Below the pieces are notes generated by a model. It ran no database searches, had not been told where the DNA came from, and was given only the letters and a program-made list of their open reading frames with translations. From Akebia trifoliata (Eukaryota; Streptophyta; Magnoliopsida; Ranunculales; Lardizabalaceae), in assembly GCA_017979445.1 (NCBI GenBank), contig CM030716.1, positions 11,300,474 to 11,364,473 of the forward strand: DNA of 64,000 bases. The letters are read 5' to 3'. A program made the position numbers and the translations under genes. Positions 22,980-34,553 of this stretch are shown piece by piece. Within the stretch, counting starts at the first letter, position 1; each line of letters begins with the position of its first letter.

Positions 22980-24040
22980 TACTAAAGCAATGCTGCTGTC
23001 TTTAATATCAATAATAATGTTTTGAGAAGCCCCACGATTCAGATCTTAATCTATTAGTTTGAGAAAATAATTAGGCAGTAGAAGTACCTTAAACTGTAGT
23101 TCAGCAATCAAGTCAAGTAATCTAACTAGTGAGATCAAAAGCCAATAATCAGAATTTAAAAGGAACAATGAAAAACTACAATCAACAATAACAAAATTTA
23201 GCAAGCTTAATTTCAGAAAATGTGATGCAGATGAATATATTCAAATGTTAAGCAACTTAGAATGAAATTTATACCTCATGCCGAGGAGAACGTCAACAAA
23301 AACGTCATAAGGGGTTGTTCATTTGGTCTCACAGTTCCTAATTGGAAAGATGGCAGAAAGTCAAATATTTTTCTAAGATTTGCAATTTCATTGTCCTATG
23401 ATTCCGATCAGCACATTAACAAAAAAGGTAGCTCTTAAAAATATAACCAACACATTATTTTAGGGTGTGAATGGTAAAGTAGAAGATGATGAAGAAGAAA
23501 GAGTCAAGGAGTCGTGAATGGTAAAAATGTTTTTAATTATTTTATCAAATAATTATTTTTAAATTTTTTTAATAAATTATTTTTGACGAAAAACGTTAGA
23601 AAAATATTTTGCTTTTTATAAGGAGGTAGATGATAATGCAAATCTAATTAACTAACCTTACTTTTATATTTAAATTTAATACAAATAAGGCCATTTCAAT
23701 TAAAAATCAAGAAAATTGAAATTTATGCTCCTTAGTTTTCAAAATTACAAAAAGTATCTTGTTTAGTATGCAATTTTCAAAAATCCTTTAATAAATATTT
23801 TAAATTATAGATAAATCCTTTTGACACATGTGCATTTGCACATGTCACCTTCTAGTTTATACTTAATCAATTAGCTTAATCTCTTTATATTCACATTTCT
23901 ATTTTTGTTTTCTAGATAAGTCCATTTTTAATGAGATAAATAACTTGGTGATGTAGACCTATACTCACATGTCTATTATTTTACCATCACTTTGGTGTTT
24001 ACTAATATAAATAAATAAGATGGAGTAAAGAGTAACCCCA
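22980..24040. other. Intergenic, AT-rich
   Basis: No gene recognised. Nothing beyond simple AT-rich sequence could be supported. Confidence 0.4.
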
Positions 24041-24180
24041 ACGGGGTTGGCCTAGTGGCAACCCAAGCCTTGATAAGCTCTTCAAGAAGGGTAAGTCAAC
24101 TTTTCAGAACTCCACGAAATTAGGACTTTTTAAGAGGGCATTGCGTGGGATTATTGACATCATGTTTTTTTTTCTTTTTT
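24041..24180 (+). mobile_element. Possible SINE head with tRNA-type A-box
   Basis: GGGGTTGGCCTAGTGG at about 24042 is the typical first block of Au-like SINEs and holds a Pol III A-box (TGGCCTAGTGG). The following 120 bases end at a T-rich tract, but no clear B-box is visible, so the body is degraded or this is another SINE family. Confidence 0.45.
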
Positions 24181-24908
24181 CAAAAGTGTCCTCGCAATAC
24201 ATTTAAATCCAATTCTTTTAAAATTGTAAACTCATAACTCCTATAATTAACTAGGATTAGTTAATTTGTTAAAATTATAAAAATAACCGTATAATTTTCA
24301 ATATTATAGTAAGGGTGATGTAAATTAAAAATTATCCTAATTAATATTTTAAATTACAAAATACCATTACAACATATTAAAATATAAACTATAATATAAA
24401 ATAATATTATTTATATAAAAATTTTAAAATAATTATAAAAAATGTTGACCTTAGATAAATCCTACTCTTTTTTTCCGTACATATTAGTTTGTGTCATTCT
24501 AGCATTTTCCTTAGTAACCACTAACATCTTAGCGCAGTGTCAAAGGAAGTCAGTTCAGCATTCTCCTCACTGAAAAATGTAAAATGTTATTAATTAGTAA
24601 GGAAAGCTACGGACTTCAGGAGTTATAATAGTTTGTGTTTTGGACACAAGATTTCTGTGGTAAGTGTAAGATACGTAAATATGGTCCTACGAACAGACGG
24701 TGGGCCCACAAGGACGAAAGATATCTGTATCCTAGTGATCCAGTGGAACATTCGTGTGGGGAACTTGGGTGAGACAGCCAATTATTGACCATTTATTCCG
24801 ATTCAACCGATTGTAAAGTGACTATTCTCAACTTGCATGAGAATAGACCTACCTTAAATGTATGTTTTGACATCTCTTTGATGGGAACATAAAACTAATT
24901 TAGTTTAT

Positions 24909-25302
24909 GAGTGGGGATCTAGTTAGGTGTCCCGTTCCAAATCAAGGTCAGGTGGCACCCCATTTTATGTCACGTGGAAACTTTGACGACCTACAAATGT
25001 ATGGATATGTGATCCGTCTCTTTGTGAATTGACATACAAAAGATCAATTTGATTGGTGACGTAAATCCATTGATTATAGCATTGTCTTAAGAATGATTTC
25101 TAATTGTTGAATTTAAATTCTTTTTCAAGAGATAATATCTAGTGGATGTAGATTATCAAACACTAGGATTTTTTGGTAGGTGGATTCACCAAGGGATGGA
25201 TCATATCATATGGTCGAGTATCCCAAAAAAATGCCATGTGGCACATAATGAGGTGCCACCTTACCTTGGTTAGGAAAGGGACACCTAACTAGATCCGTAC
25301 TC
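24909..25302. mobile_element. TIR element, probably Mutator-like, 394 bp
   Basis: The left arm GAGTGGGGATCTAGTTAGGT and the reverse-complemented right arm GAGTACGGATCTAGTTAGGT start an inverted repeat of about 90 bp that continues through GTCCC, a CAAGGT block, GGTGGCACC and a TGCCACATGG-type block. The flanks TTAGTTTAT (24900-24908) and TTAATTCAT (25303-25311) match at seven of nine positions, as expected for an old 9-bp duplication. No coding capacity. Confidence 0.75.
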
Positions 25303-25311
25303 TTAATTCAT

Positions 25312-25934
25312 TAGCTTTAAATGAGATGAAAATATCATTTATTAAATATTAATATATTAGGTTGGGATTGAAATCGCCTCGATCCTTTTCACTAAATAGT
25401 ATAAAGAGTCCGATTGATAAATTGAGGATTTTTTGATAAATGAGAGTCGTTACGTAATTTAGGTTTAGGAACAAAAAATAACTCTAAATAGATATGCATC
25501 AGTCCACGGATAAGAAAAATGGGTAAGAGGTCAAATTATGGGTTTTAGAAGGTGTTAGATACCGAACACTATGTGAAAAAGTCCATATTTGATGGTCTTA
25601 GCTATCAAATTTTAAGAAATTTGATGGACCCTCCCATCAAATATTTTCTTGTATAATTTTTTTTTGACGGCCCTGGACTATTAAATTATTAGAGAATGAG
25701 CTTAAAAAAAAATAAAAAAAATTTCATAGAGTATGACCATCGAATTTGGAGATTTAACAAATAATAGTACGGTCCTCTAATTCACCAATCACAATAAACG
25801 AAATAATAATAAAAAAATCAGAAAAATAAAAAAAACAAAAGAAAAATCATAAAACAAGTTCCAAATTAAGTTAAATAACTCAAAATTCATATTATATATT
25901 GAAATTTCATTATTAAACAAACTCTAATAGAAGC
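25312..25934. other. Intergenic, possible CACTA-end remnant
   Basis: CACTATGTGAAAAAG at about 25568 resembles the end of CACTA transposons and is followed by ATTTGATGG words in both orientations, but no matching CACATAGTG end is found downstream. No gene recognised. Confidence 0.35.
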
Positions 25935-26643
25935 AATTGGGCACCAATAAGCTTCTTATTACAATTCGAAGCAGTGTGGGTCCCATGCCCTTCATTGTCC
26001 CTGGCTGATCGATAATCGATTGCCTCATTTAATCGTCCTGTAGCTGCCTTGTACCCTTAGAAGAAGGCTCTTGCACCAATAAGTTTCTTATTACAATTCG
26101 AAGATTAGAACTTTGTGCCTTGCTCACAAGTTCCCTTCCAACTAGTAGGCACGGGTGACATGCCAGTGTCTTTGAAGCGAATATGCTCAAGCCAGATTCC
26201 AGTGTTAACAATACCAATTATCACATCAGAGGCCAAATTTGGAGCCTGCCATAGTCCTTTGCCATTTTGTAGGCCAATAAACTGAGGAGTATGTGTAATG
26301 TGTAGTCTTAACATGTCGTCCGGAGTCGCGTAGAGAAACCCATCAATGTTTTTTAATGATTTAACTTCTTTGGTTGAGAGCTTTGCAATAAAGCTAGAGA
26401 TGGTGCTCTTGTAGACATATAGGAGCTAAGGGAATTGTGTTTCTTGTTCTTTATCTTCTATTGTTGAGAATTCGACAATGGAGTCCATCACTGTTTCGTA
26501 CCATCTCTTAGTATTAGTGAGGGATCGATCCAAGGCCATGACCTTGGCGTTGTCCATGTGAACGACGTATGTTTGTCTTTCTATTGAAGTGTACGAGCTT
26601 ACGGCCATTAGCGCGAACAACCATATTACGTCCTAGACATCAT
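25935..26643 (-). pseudogene. Subtilisin-like serine protease (subtilase) pseudogene, 5' part only
   Basis: Plant subtilases are secreted proteases with a signal peptide, an I9 propeptide and an S8 catalytic domain. Here an ATG at 26643 starts a disrupted leader. The propeptide then shows RQTYVVHMDNAKVMALDRS and KRWYETVMDSI. The catalytic domain starts with LHITHTPQFIGL and VIIGIVNTGIW, where the catalytic Asp of DTGIW is Asn. [24 protein letters not shown], a stop (26056-26058), then [15 protein letters not shown] with the catalytic His follow. Immediately after HGTHTAS the sequence jumps back to NCNKKLIGA: a 31-bp segment (26073-26103) is repeated at 25941-25971, and similarity ends. At least two frame changes lie between the propeptide and S8 blocks. 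Ser-bearing domains are absent. Confidence 0.93.
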
Positions 26644-27232
26644 CTTAGCTGCTAAGAAGTAGAAAAAAAAAGATATAATTAGTGCTCAAAGATTTCCAAT
26701 GATTAGTTATGTAATTACTTACCGTGGGTCAAATCTCTAATAAGTATCCTATATGTGAGTGTGTTGAGAGAGAGAAAATAGAGAGAGAGAGAGAGGGGGG
26801 TGGAATGCACCATCACCCACAACATGCAATTGGGTCCCTTGTGCATCTTTGGTATGCATGATCGCACTGTTCTGTCTGATCAATAATAACTACTTTTTTC
26901 TTAACTTATAAACCACTCAATAAATCAAAATAAACCACATAAAAAGGAATAAAATTTGGATTAATGGGTGTTTTGGAAAGATTAAGAATGTCAATGGACC
27001 ACTTTCTATTCCAATATCAACATATCTAACATGATAATTTGTCAATTAAACTGCTCTCATTTCTTTAACTTTTGATCTGTAAACAGAAAATTCTTCAACA
27101 TAGAAAATACAAGAAAAATGTTTAAACTGTGAAAAAGAACAGAGAAATGCAGCAAAAATAGACCATTTCCTTCAAGATATTATCAACATAAACAAACGGA
27201 AGTTCCAATGTATCGAGAAAGAGTAAGTGAAC
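26644..27232. other. Spacer between the two host pseudogenes
   Basis: A GA-rich microsatellite lies at about 26757-26800. The next expected TFB1 exon (starting IRRVDPTLDME in plants) is not found, so the TFB1 relic ends at 27233. Confidence 0.5.
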
Positions 27233-30079
27233 CTTTCGTCGAGCTTCACTAGCCAAAATATCATCATGCTTAAGAAAAACAGCAAGCTCCTCATCTTCAG
27301 CAGCTTCTGCTGCAGCAGCAACAGAATTATTCGTTCTATGGAGATATTCTGCTCTACAATATTTGATCCAAAAATCCTTTTCTGTCATCTACAAGTCACA
27401 AAAGAAAATTATGAAGAACAAGAACAAAATATGAGACCAAGACTTCCCCAGGTACACATATTTGTCAAATAAGTAGGACGACCCCCCCCCCCCCCCCAAC
27501 ACCCAAAAAAAAAAGCGATTTCCTGATAATGGACATAACAAACAAAAAGGAAGAAGAATGAGAAGTGCCTGCACAGTGAGAAAAGTTAAGAAACATCTTT
27601 TTTTACCTTCTTGGGCACAAAATTCAGAAATGCCAGGTGAACAACATGTTGTTCGACAAAAATCTGAAACAAAATTTCACTGTCACCAAAGGTGGTCTTA
27701 TAAGTCAAATATAATCACTTCTATGACTACTTGTATTGGAACCATCAACTCTATTAGCCAAATAAGTTGTTTTTTGATTGATCCTATTAGCCAAATAAGT
27801 ATGCAACTGTATGAAGAGATTTTAGCTTAAGAACCAAGTTTAAACATTCTAGGAAATTGAAAGAGAGAGTACTTACAGGATATAATTATCATTCCACTTA
27901 AGACTATAAATTCAAACTTATTACACTAGCGAAGCTTTTATTGTCTATAACTAACAAAAAAAACCACCGGATTTGCAACCAAGCAAGAGTTCAGACACAC
28001 ATAAGGAAAGGTTAACTCAAATGCATGCACCAACATACAGTCACACATTTCCATGTACATCTCTCTCTCTCTTTTTTTTTTTTTTTGATAGGTCAAGACA
28101 AGTTTTTTATCCCACATCCGATGTTATTACTTGACAAACTTTACCATCTTCCCGAGATGGCACCATCCCCTGAACATCATGTAATATCTGGTAGCCTAGA
28201 GAAAGAAAGAAACAAATAGAGAAACTGCAAGTCTAGAAAAAGTGCCTCCCAACCCAAGAACATTAAGGGGCAAAGATAGGAATAACTCCCATAGTTGGCA
28301 AAGGCATAAAAATAACAACAATTCTCTGGAAAAAAAAATAGATGAAAAGCATCCATGTATCATGTCAACCCTATGAAAATAGTAAGGCTACTAGTCATAT
28401 TCAACCCATCCCCACCCCCCGGTGGGGACGGGAGAGGTTGTGGAATATTATAGATTATGTAAATAAAATTTTTTGGTCTGCGGTTAACATTATTTGTTTA
28501 TAAAATCATTCATTCAATTGATAATCTCCAAACATGTCCATTCATTCACAACAACAATCAGGAATTACAGTGGCTTCACATTGACTTAATTCAATCACAA
28601 AAAGATCTGCATAATTATCATCCAAGCAAACAACTAAAAAAGGGGTGCAACCATCCTACCTAATGAATGATCTCCGGAGTCAAGTTAAATGTGACTTTGT
28701 TGCTCTTGCAATACACATAGAAGGAAATTCTTAGAGTTTCTATGGAAAGATACAACATATAAAAAAATGAATCTAACCATGAGGGAACCTATTATATGAG
28801 TTTCAATGTAACAATTTTATTTTATTTTATTTATAAAAAAAAAGTCAAAATAGAGCAGTTTGAAAAAAGTAAAATGGGTAACAATAGAAAAATATTTTGG
28901 AGATGTTAGTTTGTAAATATATGCAAACAAGTAATCAGAACATAAAACAAGAAGTTCCATGTTGTACCCAACAATCAGTTAATGGTCTGACATCTGCAAG
29001 TATAGCACTTTTGAATCCCACTTGTTGTTTCGAGTTTCTGCTGACATCAGTAGCAAGCAACTTCTGCAACAAAAAAGATTAGTAAAAAAAGTTCATAACT
29101 ACAAAAAACTAATCCTTAGGTATTCAAAGAAGGTATCAACAGAAGAAACAATTGAAAAGGAGATAGTCTAGATAGAACAAAAAAGAATTACCAAATAAAG
29201 TATATAGTTTGAACAGGGCATATAACAAACAATACATTTAAATCAAGGCTTAGATATGAGTAGGTAACTGACCTTTCTTGTTGCCCAGAATTCAGCTTCT
29301 GTCAACACGCCGCTGATAACAAATTGTTTGTGCAATTTCTGCAACTCGCTATGACGAAAGCCTTTTAGTGCAATTACTAACGGGTTAGTGGCTAGTATTT
29401 AGTAGGTGAAGGCAGGTTTCAAACCCAGGTGTGCTATCAATAATCACATACTTTAACCAACTTAGCAAATTTCATGAATTAGATTGCACAAATTTCATAT
29501 TAGATCTTCAACCTGAGTTCATGTCTGGAAGTTGTTGATAACTACTCGATGATAAAGTCCAACCTCAATAACCAAAAGATGGGCAAACTACAATACCCAT
29601 AGAAACATATGAGCGGTGCATGCACATTTATGCCAACAAAAACATAAATCATCAATATACATTTTGACAGGTTTTTTTGGTAAATTTTTCCCCCAAGTAT
29701 TTTATTTTATACAATTCATTATACTGATAAAAAGAAAAGGCATATCCAAAGAAAAATACGTGACAAATGTAAGAAAGACAATACAATGAAGCACAATTTG
29801 CAGCCATATAACAAAAACCTGAAGCAGGAATAAGTCTTTACTCATGTCTTGGTGATAAAGAATCACATAATTGTAAATCTAAAAACAAGTCAAGTTGTAC
29901 GTAACACCAAAAGGAAATGCACTAATCACATTTACTTATTAAACACACGATTATGGATGGTAAAATTACCTATCCTCTTGCAGCAGCTTCATTCGGCGTT
30001 CCATTTATGCAGTACTAAGTTGTTCATCATGAACAGTAGAAGCAGTTTGGGATGTGGGCATCCAATGACTGATCGCCAT
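27233..30079 (-). pseudogene. TFB1: TFIIH subunit TFB1/p62 (BSD-domain) pseudogene, five internal exons
   Basis: TFB1/p62 is a core TFIIH subunit in transcription and nucleotide-excision repair. Five exons can be joined in frame on the minus strand: 30079-29970, 29348-29273, 29063-28968, 27696-27607 and 27388-27233, all with GT donors and AG acceptors. They encode, in order, DEQLSTA, stop, MERRMKLLQEDS; the first BSD block ELQKLHKQFV..LTEAEFWATRK; KLLA..VGFKSAILADVRPLTD; the second BSD block VEQHVVHLAFLNFVPKK; and MTEKDFWIKYCRAEYL..EDEELAVFLK. The TAA at 30007-30005 replaces the family's Glu codon (GAA to TAA). The N-terminal PH-like exons and everything after EARRK are not found nearby. Kept introns argue for a genomic duplicate, not a retrocopy. 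Confidence 0.93.
27478..27500. repeat. Poly-C tract
   Basis: A run of 17 C residues lies at about 27482-27498, inside the intron-side sequence of the TFB1 relic. Such a homopolymer is prone to sequencing and assembly length error. Confidence 0.8.
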
Positions 30080-32150
30080 CTGTACATTCATTCTATTTTC
30101 ATGAAATAGAATGGATGAGACAGTTGCCATGTATAATATGCCATGGCACTAACCCATTGAATCCTAACTCCTTCATCCAACATTGTGGAAAAATTGAAAT
30201 AGCAAAGTTCACATAATCCCATAAAACACAAGGATTTATGACACTGTGCCTATATCAACGGAATATAACAAGAATCCGAATTAGTGATGGCAGAATCAAA
30301 CCACTAATACCATCAAACCCTGTTATTAGAAGAAAATGTATTATAACAAGACCATCAAGAGAAAGACCATTGTTAACCTAACAAGCTCAATCAAGATTAG
30401 AATAGACTGATTTTTTATTCCAGTTTTGATGATCATCATGATATTGAGAACATCTAATTGTACAGTTAGATTGTGCAAAATGTTATCCATATGAGAACCA
30501 CAAACAGGAGTCCAAATATAAGGTGTTGATATTGTCAAGCACTAGTTAATGTTTGAACACCACCTGCACTAGTTAAAAGGTGGTCTTAACTGATTTTCAC
30601 AAACTCAGCAGGGTAACCAAGCTTATCAAGTTGAAAATGAAGACATCCTTCCCAAATCAAAACCTGTTGCATTCTAGACATGATATGATTTCGGCTTGCA
30701 GAATTTCTTTAAGTCTTTAACAAAAAAATTAGAATTCTATTTCGAATCCTAATTACTTTACAAAGCATTATAACACATTCAAACAACTTCAATAGTTGTT
30801 TACAATTAGGATTAGACCCATTTAGAATTGTATTTCAATTGTACAATCCAGCAAGCATTCCTACTTTTGCTTCCATGACTTCTAAGAGAACCCCCTTTCA
30901 AGTCTTACAGTATTCAAGAAACTGAGATGGTCACTTATTAATAAAATATATTTACATTTACATAGGTTATAACAATCGATGCTTTTGCGCCTAAAGAAGG
31001 GAAGCAATGTGTACTTTCAAATTAAATGGCAATCATTGAAGCAAAGCAAAATTACTCTTACTCATCCAATGAAATGGGTATTACAAAAATAAGTATTTCT
31101 ATAAGAAAAACACTTTCTGCGGAAAAAATCGATTTATAACGTCCCATTTAATTAAATAGTAAGAGTACATAGGTTAGAACAATTGATGCTTTTGCGCCTA
31201 AAGAAGGGAAGCAATGTGTATTTTCAAATTAAATGGCAATCATAGAAGCAAAACAAAAGTACTCTTACTCATCCAATGAAATGGGTATTACAGAAATAAT
31301 TACTTCTATAAGAAAAACACTTTCCTTACCATTATCATGGAAAAACTTAGATTAAAAAAATGGGTAACATTGCTAAGTAAGGAAAAACTACACTAAAATA
31401 TACACTTCATTCTTAACTGTCACTTGGAAGCATAGCCACATAATTCGATGTTTTTTTCGATTGAATTCGGGTAAATCTGCCATGTATAAGAATTTAAGAG
31501 AAAATTACTTTAAAGACCATGCAATAGGGAATTCCAATTTACTTTAAAGGCCCCATGGTTGGGCCTTTCTTCTAAATGCACATGACTTGTTAATACTTGT
31601 TTTTCCCTTAATTCACTTACTGCAATCTATTGTGCAAACTCTAATCAGTTAGTTTTAATGACCATCATAACTCTTCTACTTTTACCAAAAAGCAAACCCC
31701 TACTTTCACAAAACAACAAGCAAACTAAAATATAAGAAGTAGACAGAGGTCTTTTTTCTATTAATCATATCCAAGCTGAATTTTTTTTATTTACTTGGAT
31801 CATGAGCAAATGTTTGGATAGTGGACAATCCTTCCTAAAGTCAATATGAAAATTTGAAATGCTAATCAACATTTGAAACACACATTGAAGTACCAAATCA
31901 GCATAATCCTTTTCCTGTACCAAGTCAGCACAAGTCATCAAATGCTTCATCTCTGAACATGGATTCAGAAGCTTCAACTAAAAGCATGATCTCTAAATCT
32001 ATTTACAAGCCACTAAAATATGACATAAGAACAAAATAATGATCCAAATTTATATTTGGGTTCTGCCTCACCTAAGACATCGGGCTGTAACATAGTCAGA
32101 TGTAGAGAATGACTTAAATAGTGCCAAATTTGTGCGAGTATCATGTGTTA
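30080..32150. other. Intergenic with a 207-bp-spaced direct repeat
   Basis: No gene recognised, although the missing N-terminal TFB1 exons were sought here on the minus strand. A 165-bp block starting TACATAGGTTA at about 30959 is repeated at about 31166 with over 90 percent apparent identity; the shared words include GCTTTTGCGCCTAAAGAAGG and CATCCAATGAAATGGGTATT. Confidence 0.6.
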
Positions 32151-32158
32151 AAAAGTAA

Positions 32159-32275
32159 TTTCATCAGCACGGAGCTGGCATCGACACGGAGTCGAAAAAT
32201 ATTTTGAAAAGGTAACTTCATCAGTACGGAGCTGGCATCGACACGGAGTCGGGAAATATTTTGAAAAAGTAATTT
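32159..32275. repeat. 57-bp tandem duplication
   Basis: CATCAGCACGGAGCTGGCAT..GACACGGAGTCG at 32162 is repeated at 32219 with few changes; both end in AATATTTTGAAAA. It lies at the broken inner end of the truncated Ogre-like element B. Confidence 0.85.
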
Positions 32276-32627
32276 CTAAGATAGTTGAAACAACCTATGT
32301 TTTTGGTAGCCTCCAATTCAGTTCTATGAAATCACCGTCAGTCAGGCGGATCTCCAAGGAAGAGGCGGTGCATAATGGCACTCTTAAATCACCTTGTTCC
32401 CTGAATAGACGTAGTTTATCCCCCTCGTATCAATAAGATAAGATCTTTCTAGGCACTGACTTGATCAATGACTGCAATTGGCGCTTTTGGGAATTTTTAT
32501 TTTTATTTTTTTTTTTATTATTACTATTTTTTTTTTGAAAAAGTTGGATGCATTTGAGTAAATTGATCTATTGTTATCTTTGTTAGATCCTGAACTTGGT
32601 TCGAAATTGAATCTGGATTAGGCTCGT

Positions 32628-33300
32628 AGTGGATCTAGGTCTTAGACCCCGTTGAGATGGATTTGGGTTGTGGTCTCAATGGATCTGGGTTGTAAACCCA
32701 GTTGGAATGGATTTTGGTCTGGGTCGTGGACCCAGTTGAACGAATTTGGGTGGGGGCTCAGTTGTATTGGATCTGGGTCGTGGACCCAGTTGAGCGGACC
32801 TGGGTTGCGAACCTAGTTTGAATGGATCTGGGTCGTGGACCCAGTTTGAATGGATCTGGGTTGTGGACCCGGTTGGGTTTGATCTGGGTCGTGGACCAGT
32901 TGGGTTTGGATCTAGGTCGTGGACCCAGTTGGTTTTGGATCTGGGTCGTGGACCCAGTTGAATGGATCTAGGTGGGAACCCAGTTGTATTGGATCTGGGT
33001 CGTGGACCCAGTTGAACGGATCTGGGTTGTGAATCCAGTTTGAATGGACCTGGGTCGTGGACCCCGTTGGGTTGGATCTGGGTCGTGACCCAGTTGAAAA
33101 TGGATCTAGGTCGTAAACCCAGTTTGAAACGGCTCTGGGTCGTACACCCAGTTGGAAACGGTCCTGGGTCATGGACCCAGTTGGAAATGGGTCTGGGTCG
33201 TGGACCCAGTTGGAAATAAGTCTGAGTCATGACCCAGTTTTTAGATGGGTGTGGGTCGTGGACCCGGTTTAAATGAATACAAGTGGGGAATCCAGTTTAC
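32628..33300. repeat. Minisatellite, ~40-bp unit with an internal hairpin
   Basis: About 16 imperfect units of 38-42 bp with the consensus GGATCTGGGTCGTGGACCCAG followed by a TTGNNTTGAAT-type spacer. CTGGGTC and GACCCAG are reverse complements separated by 2-3 bases, so every unit can form a short stem. The minus strand is open for 184 codons and would give a Pro/Arg/Gly-rich repeat, but frames drift between units and the open frame is a by-product of the repeat. Confidence 0.92.
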
Positions 33301-33534
33301 GAAATTGTTTTTGGTTTTGGGGAAAATCCGCAATTTCTTCCCTTTTTCTTTTCTTCCTTCCATATCTCCCCCTTTTTTTTTTTTTTTTTTAATTTGGTTG
33401 TACCTTGTGAAAAAGATCGATTGACCAAAATCCATCTCACATAGTTCCTTTTTTTTTCAAAATTTATGATCTTCCCACGTGGATGCTTTTAATACTTGAC
33501 AAATGGTGAGGGTCTTTAAAAATGGATTGTCGAG

Positions 33535-33690
33535 TTCACTCTGGTTCGTGTCAATGGCACGGATTGGGTCTACGTTCTGTCATCCGTGTCTTAGGCACGG
33601 ATGAGACATTTAGTGTTTCAACCGTGTTCCCAACGCGGATGAAGTATATTTTGGTTTATCCGTGTCATGGACACGGACCAGAATGAAATC
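33535..33690. repeat. Second short array with dyad units (TCCGTGTC..GACACGGA)
   Basis: Four units, at about 33545, 33580, 33622 and 33658, pair (T/A)CCGTGT(C/T) with a (G/A)(G/C)(A/G)C(A/G)CGGA-type arm across 2-4 bases; the last unit, TCCGTGTCATGGACACGGA, is a perfect dyad. Unlike the 32628 array the sequence is different, but the hairpin design is the same. Confidence 0.7.
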
Positions 33691-34365
33691 CAATTTCTGG
33701 AATTTCACAGAACTGTTTCTTTGTCCCTACTTTCCCTGTCTTCCCTGTTTTTGAGTCTTGAACATGGTGCAACATGAGTTCTTCCCCCTTTACCTAAGGG
33801 GAGATAAAAAGATAACAACATAAGCCTACAATCTAATTGCCCCCTTTTGGGTTTACAACTTGGGCTTCGAGGCCCAACCACAATAATTGCATACAACATT
33901 GTTTTGGGGGTCGATATATCATCCAAAAATTTGTGTCCTAGCTCATCTAGCCGGGCATATGCATGAGTTTAATAGGTGGCTTCACGGCTACCCGATCTTC
34001 AAACCTCGATGTATATCGAAATACACATGTCGTTGGTTGGTGATCGGGTTTGATGTGTTCATTCCCGACACTTGAAATAACGATCTCAAGCCGTAGAACT
34101 ACTAAGCATCGGGACTATGTATATTGAGGGTAGGTTGGCTTGGAAGTGTGGCTATGCTCGCAAGTACACACGTGCCATTTTTTTTTCTTTTCATCGACCC
34201 CTTACAATAATACAAGCAGCGAAAAATAAGTAAATATTACAACGTGTAAATGTGAGAAAACACAAGGAAAGAAACATAGGAAACAACAAGTGAACAATGT
34301 TAGTTAATAAACAAAATCCTTTTTTTTTCAACACAATCGAGTTGTCACGAGGGATGAGCCATGGT

Positions 34366-34383
34366 TCCCCAGTGGAGTCGCCA
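34366..34383 (-). promoter_or_regulatory. Primer-binding site of element B (tRNA-Arg type)
   Basis: TGGCGACTCCACTGGGGA on the minus strand starts two bases after the LTR end (..TCTACA|GC). Its complement TCCCCAGTGGAGTCGCCA fits the 3' end plus CCA of a plant tRNA-Arg, the primer type known for Ogre elements; the tRNA match is from memory. Confidence 0.75.
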
Positions 34384-34407
34384 GCTGTAGATACGTGGTT
34401 TCGTCAT

Positions 34408-34553
34408 TACGACGACCACAACTACTAAAATTGGAGTCGCCACCATTCAAATTGAAAAGGGGTGTGAATGGTCACCCGGTTACGACGGCCACAACTACTA
34501 AAATTGGAGTCGCCACCATTCAAATTGAAAAGGGGTGTGAATGGTCACCCGGT
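34408..34553. repeat. 73-bp tandem duplication in LTR-B
   Basis: TACGACGACCACAACTAC..GGTCACCCGGT at 34408 is repeated at 34481 with one visible change (CGACC to CGGCC). Each copy carries GGAGTCGCC, the complement of the GGCGACTCC block of plant gypsy LTRs. Confidence 0.92.

Larger units (their letters stand above)
32160..34385 (-). mobile_element. Internal 5' untranslated part of Ogre-like element B, truncated
   Basis: Runs on the minus strand from the primer-binding site inward. A segment at about 32375-32500 containing GAATAGACGTAGT(T/C)TATCCC, CCCTCGTA and (A/C)GGCAC matches 47010-47110 of element A, so A and B are relatives. Between the primer site and this block lie the two dyad-unit tandem repeats. 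No gag or pol of B is present; the element ends at about 32160. Confidence 0.6.

Noticed and set aside
25568..25800. CACTA transposon
   Set aside because: Only one CACTA-like end is seen; there is no inverted partner and no 3-bp duplication.
27478..27500. Functional meaning of the 17-C tract
   Set aside because: Homopolymers of this length are frequent sites of sequencing error and slippage; nothing else supports a role.
29380..29430. tRNA-like GGTTTCAAACCC block in a TFB1 intron
   Set aside because: No acceptor stem or anticodon arm can be drawn; at best a decayed SINE.
32676..33230. 184-codon Pro/Arg/Gly-rich protein on the minus strand
   Set aside because: It is the translation of a ~40-bp minisatellite without stops; the unit is not a multiple of three and frames drift, and an overlapping frame gives another 86-codon version of the same repeat.
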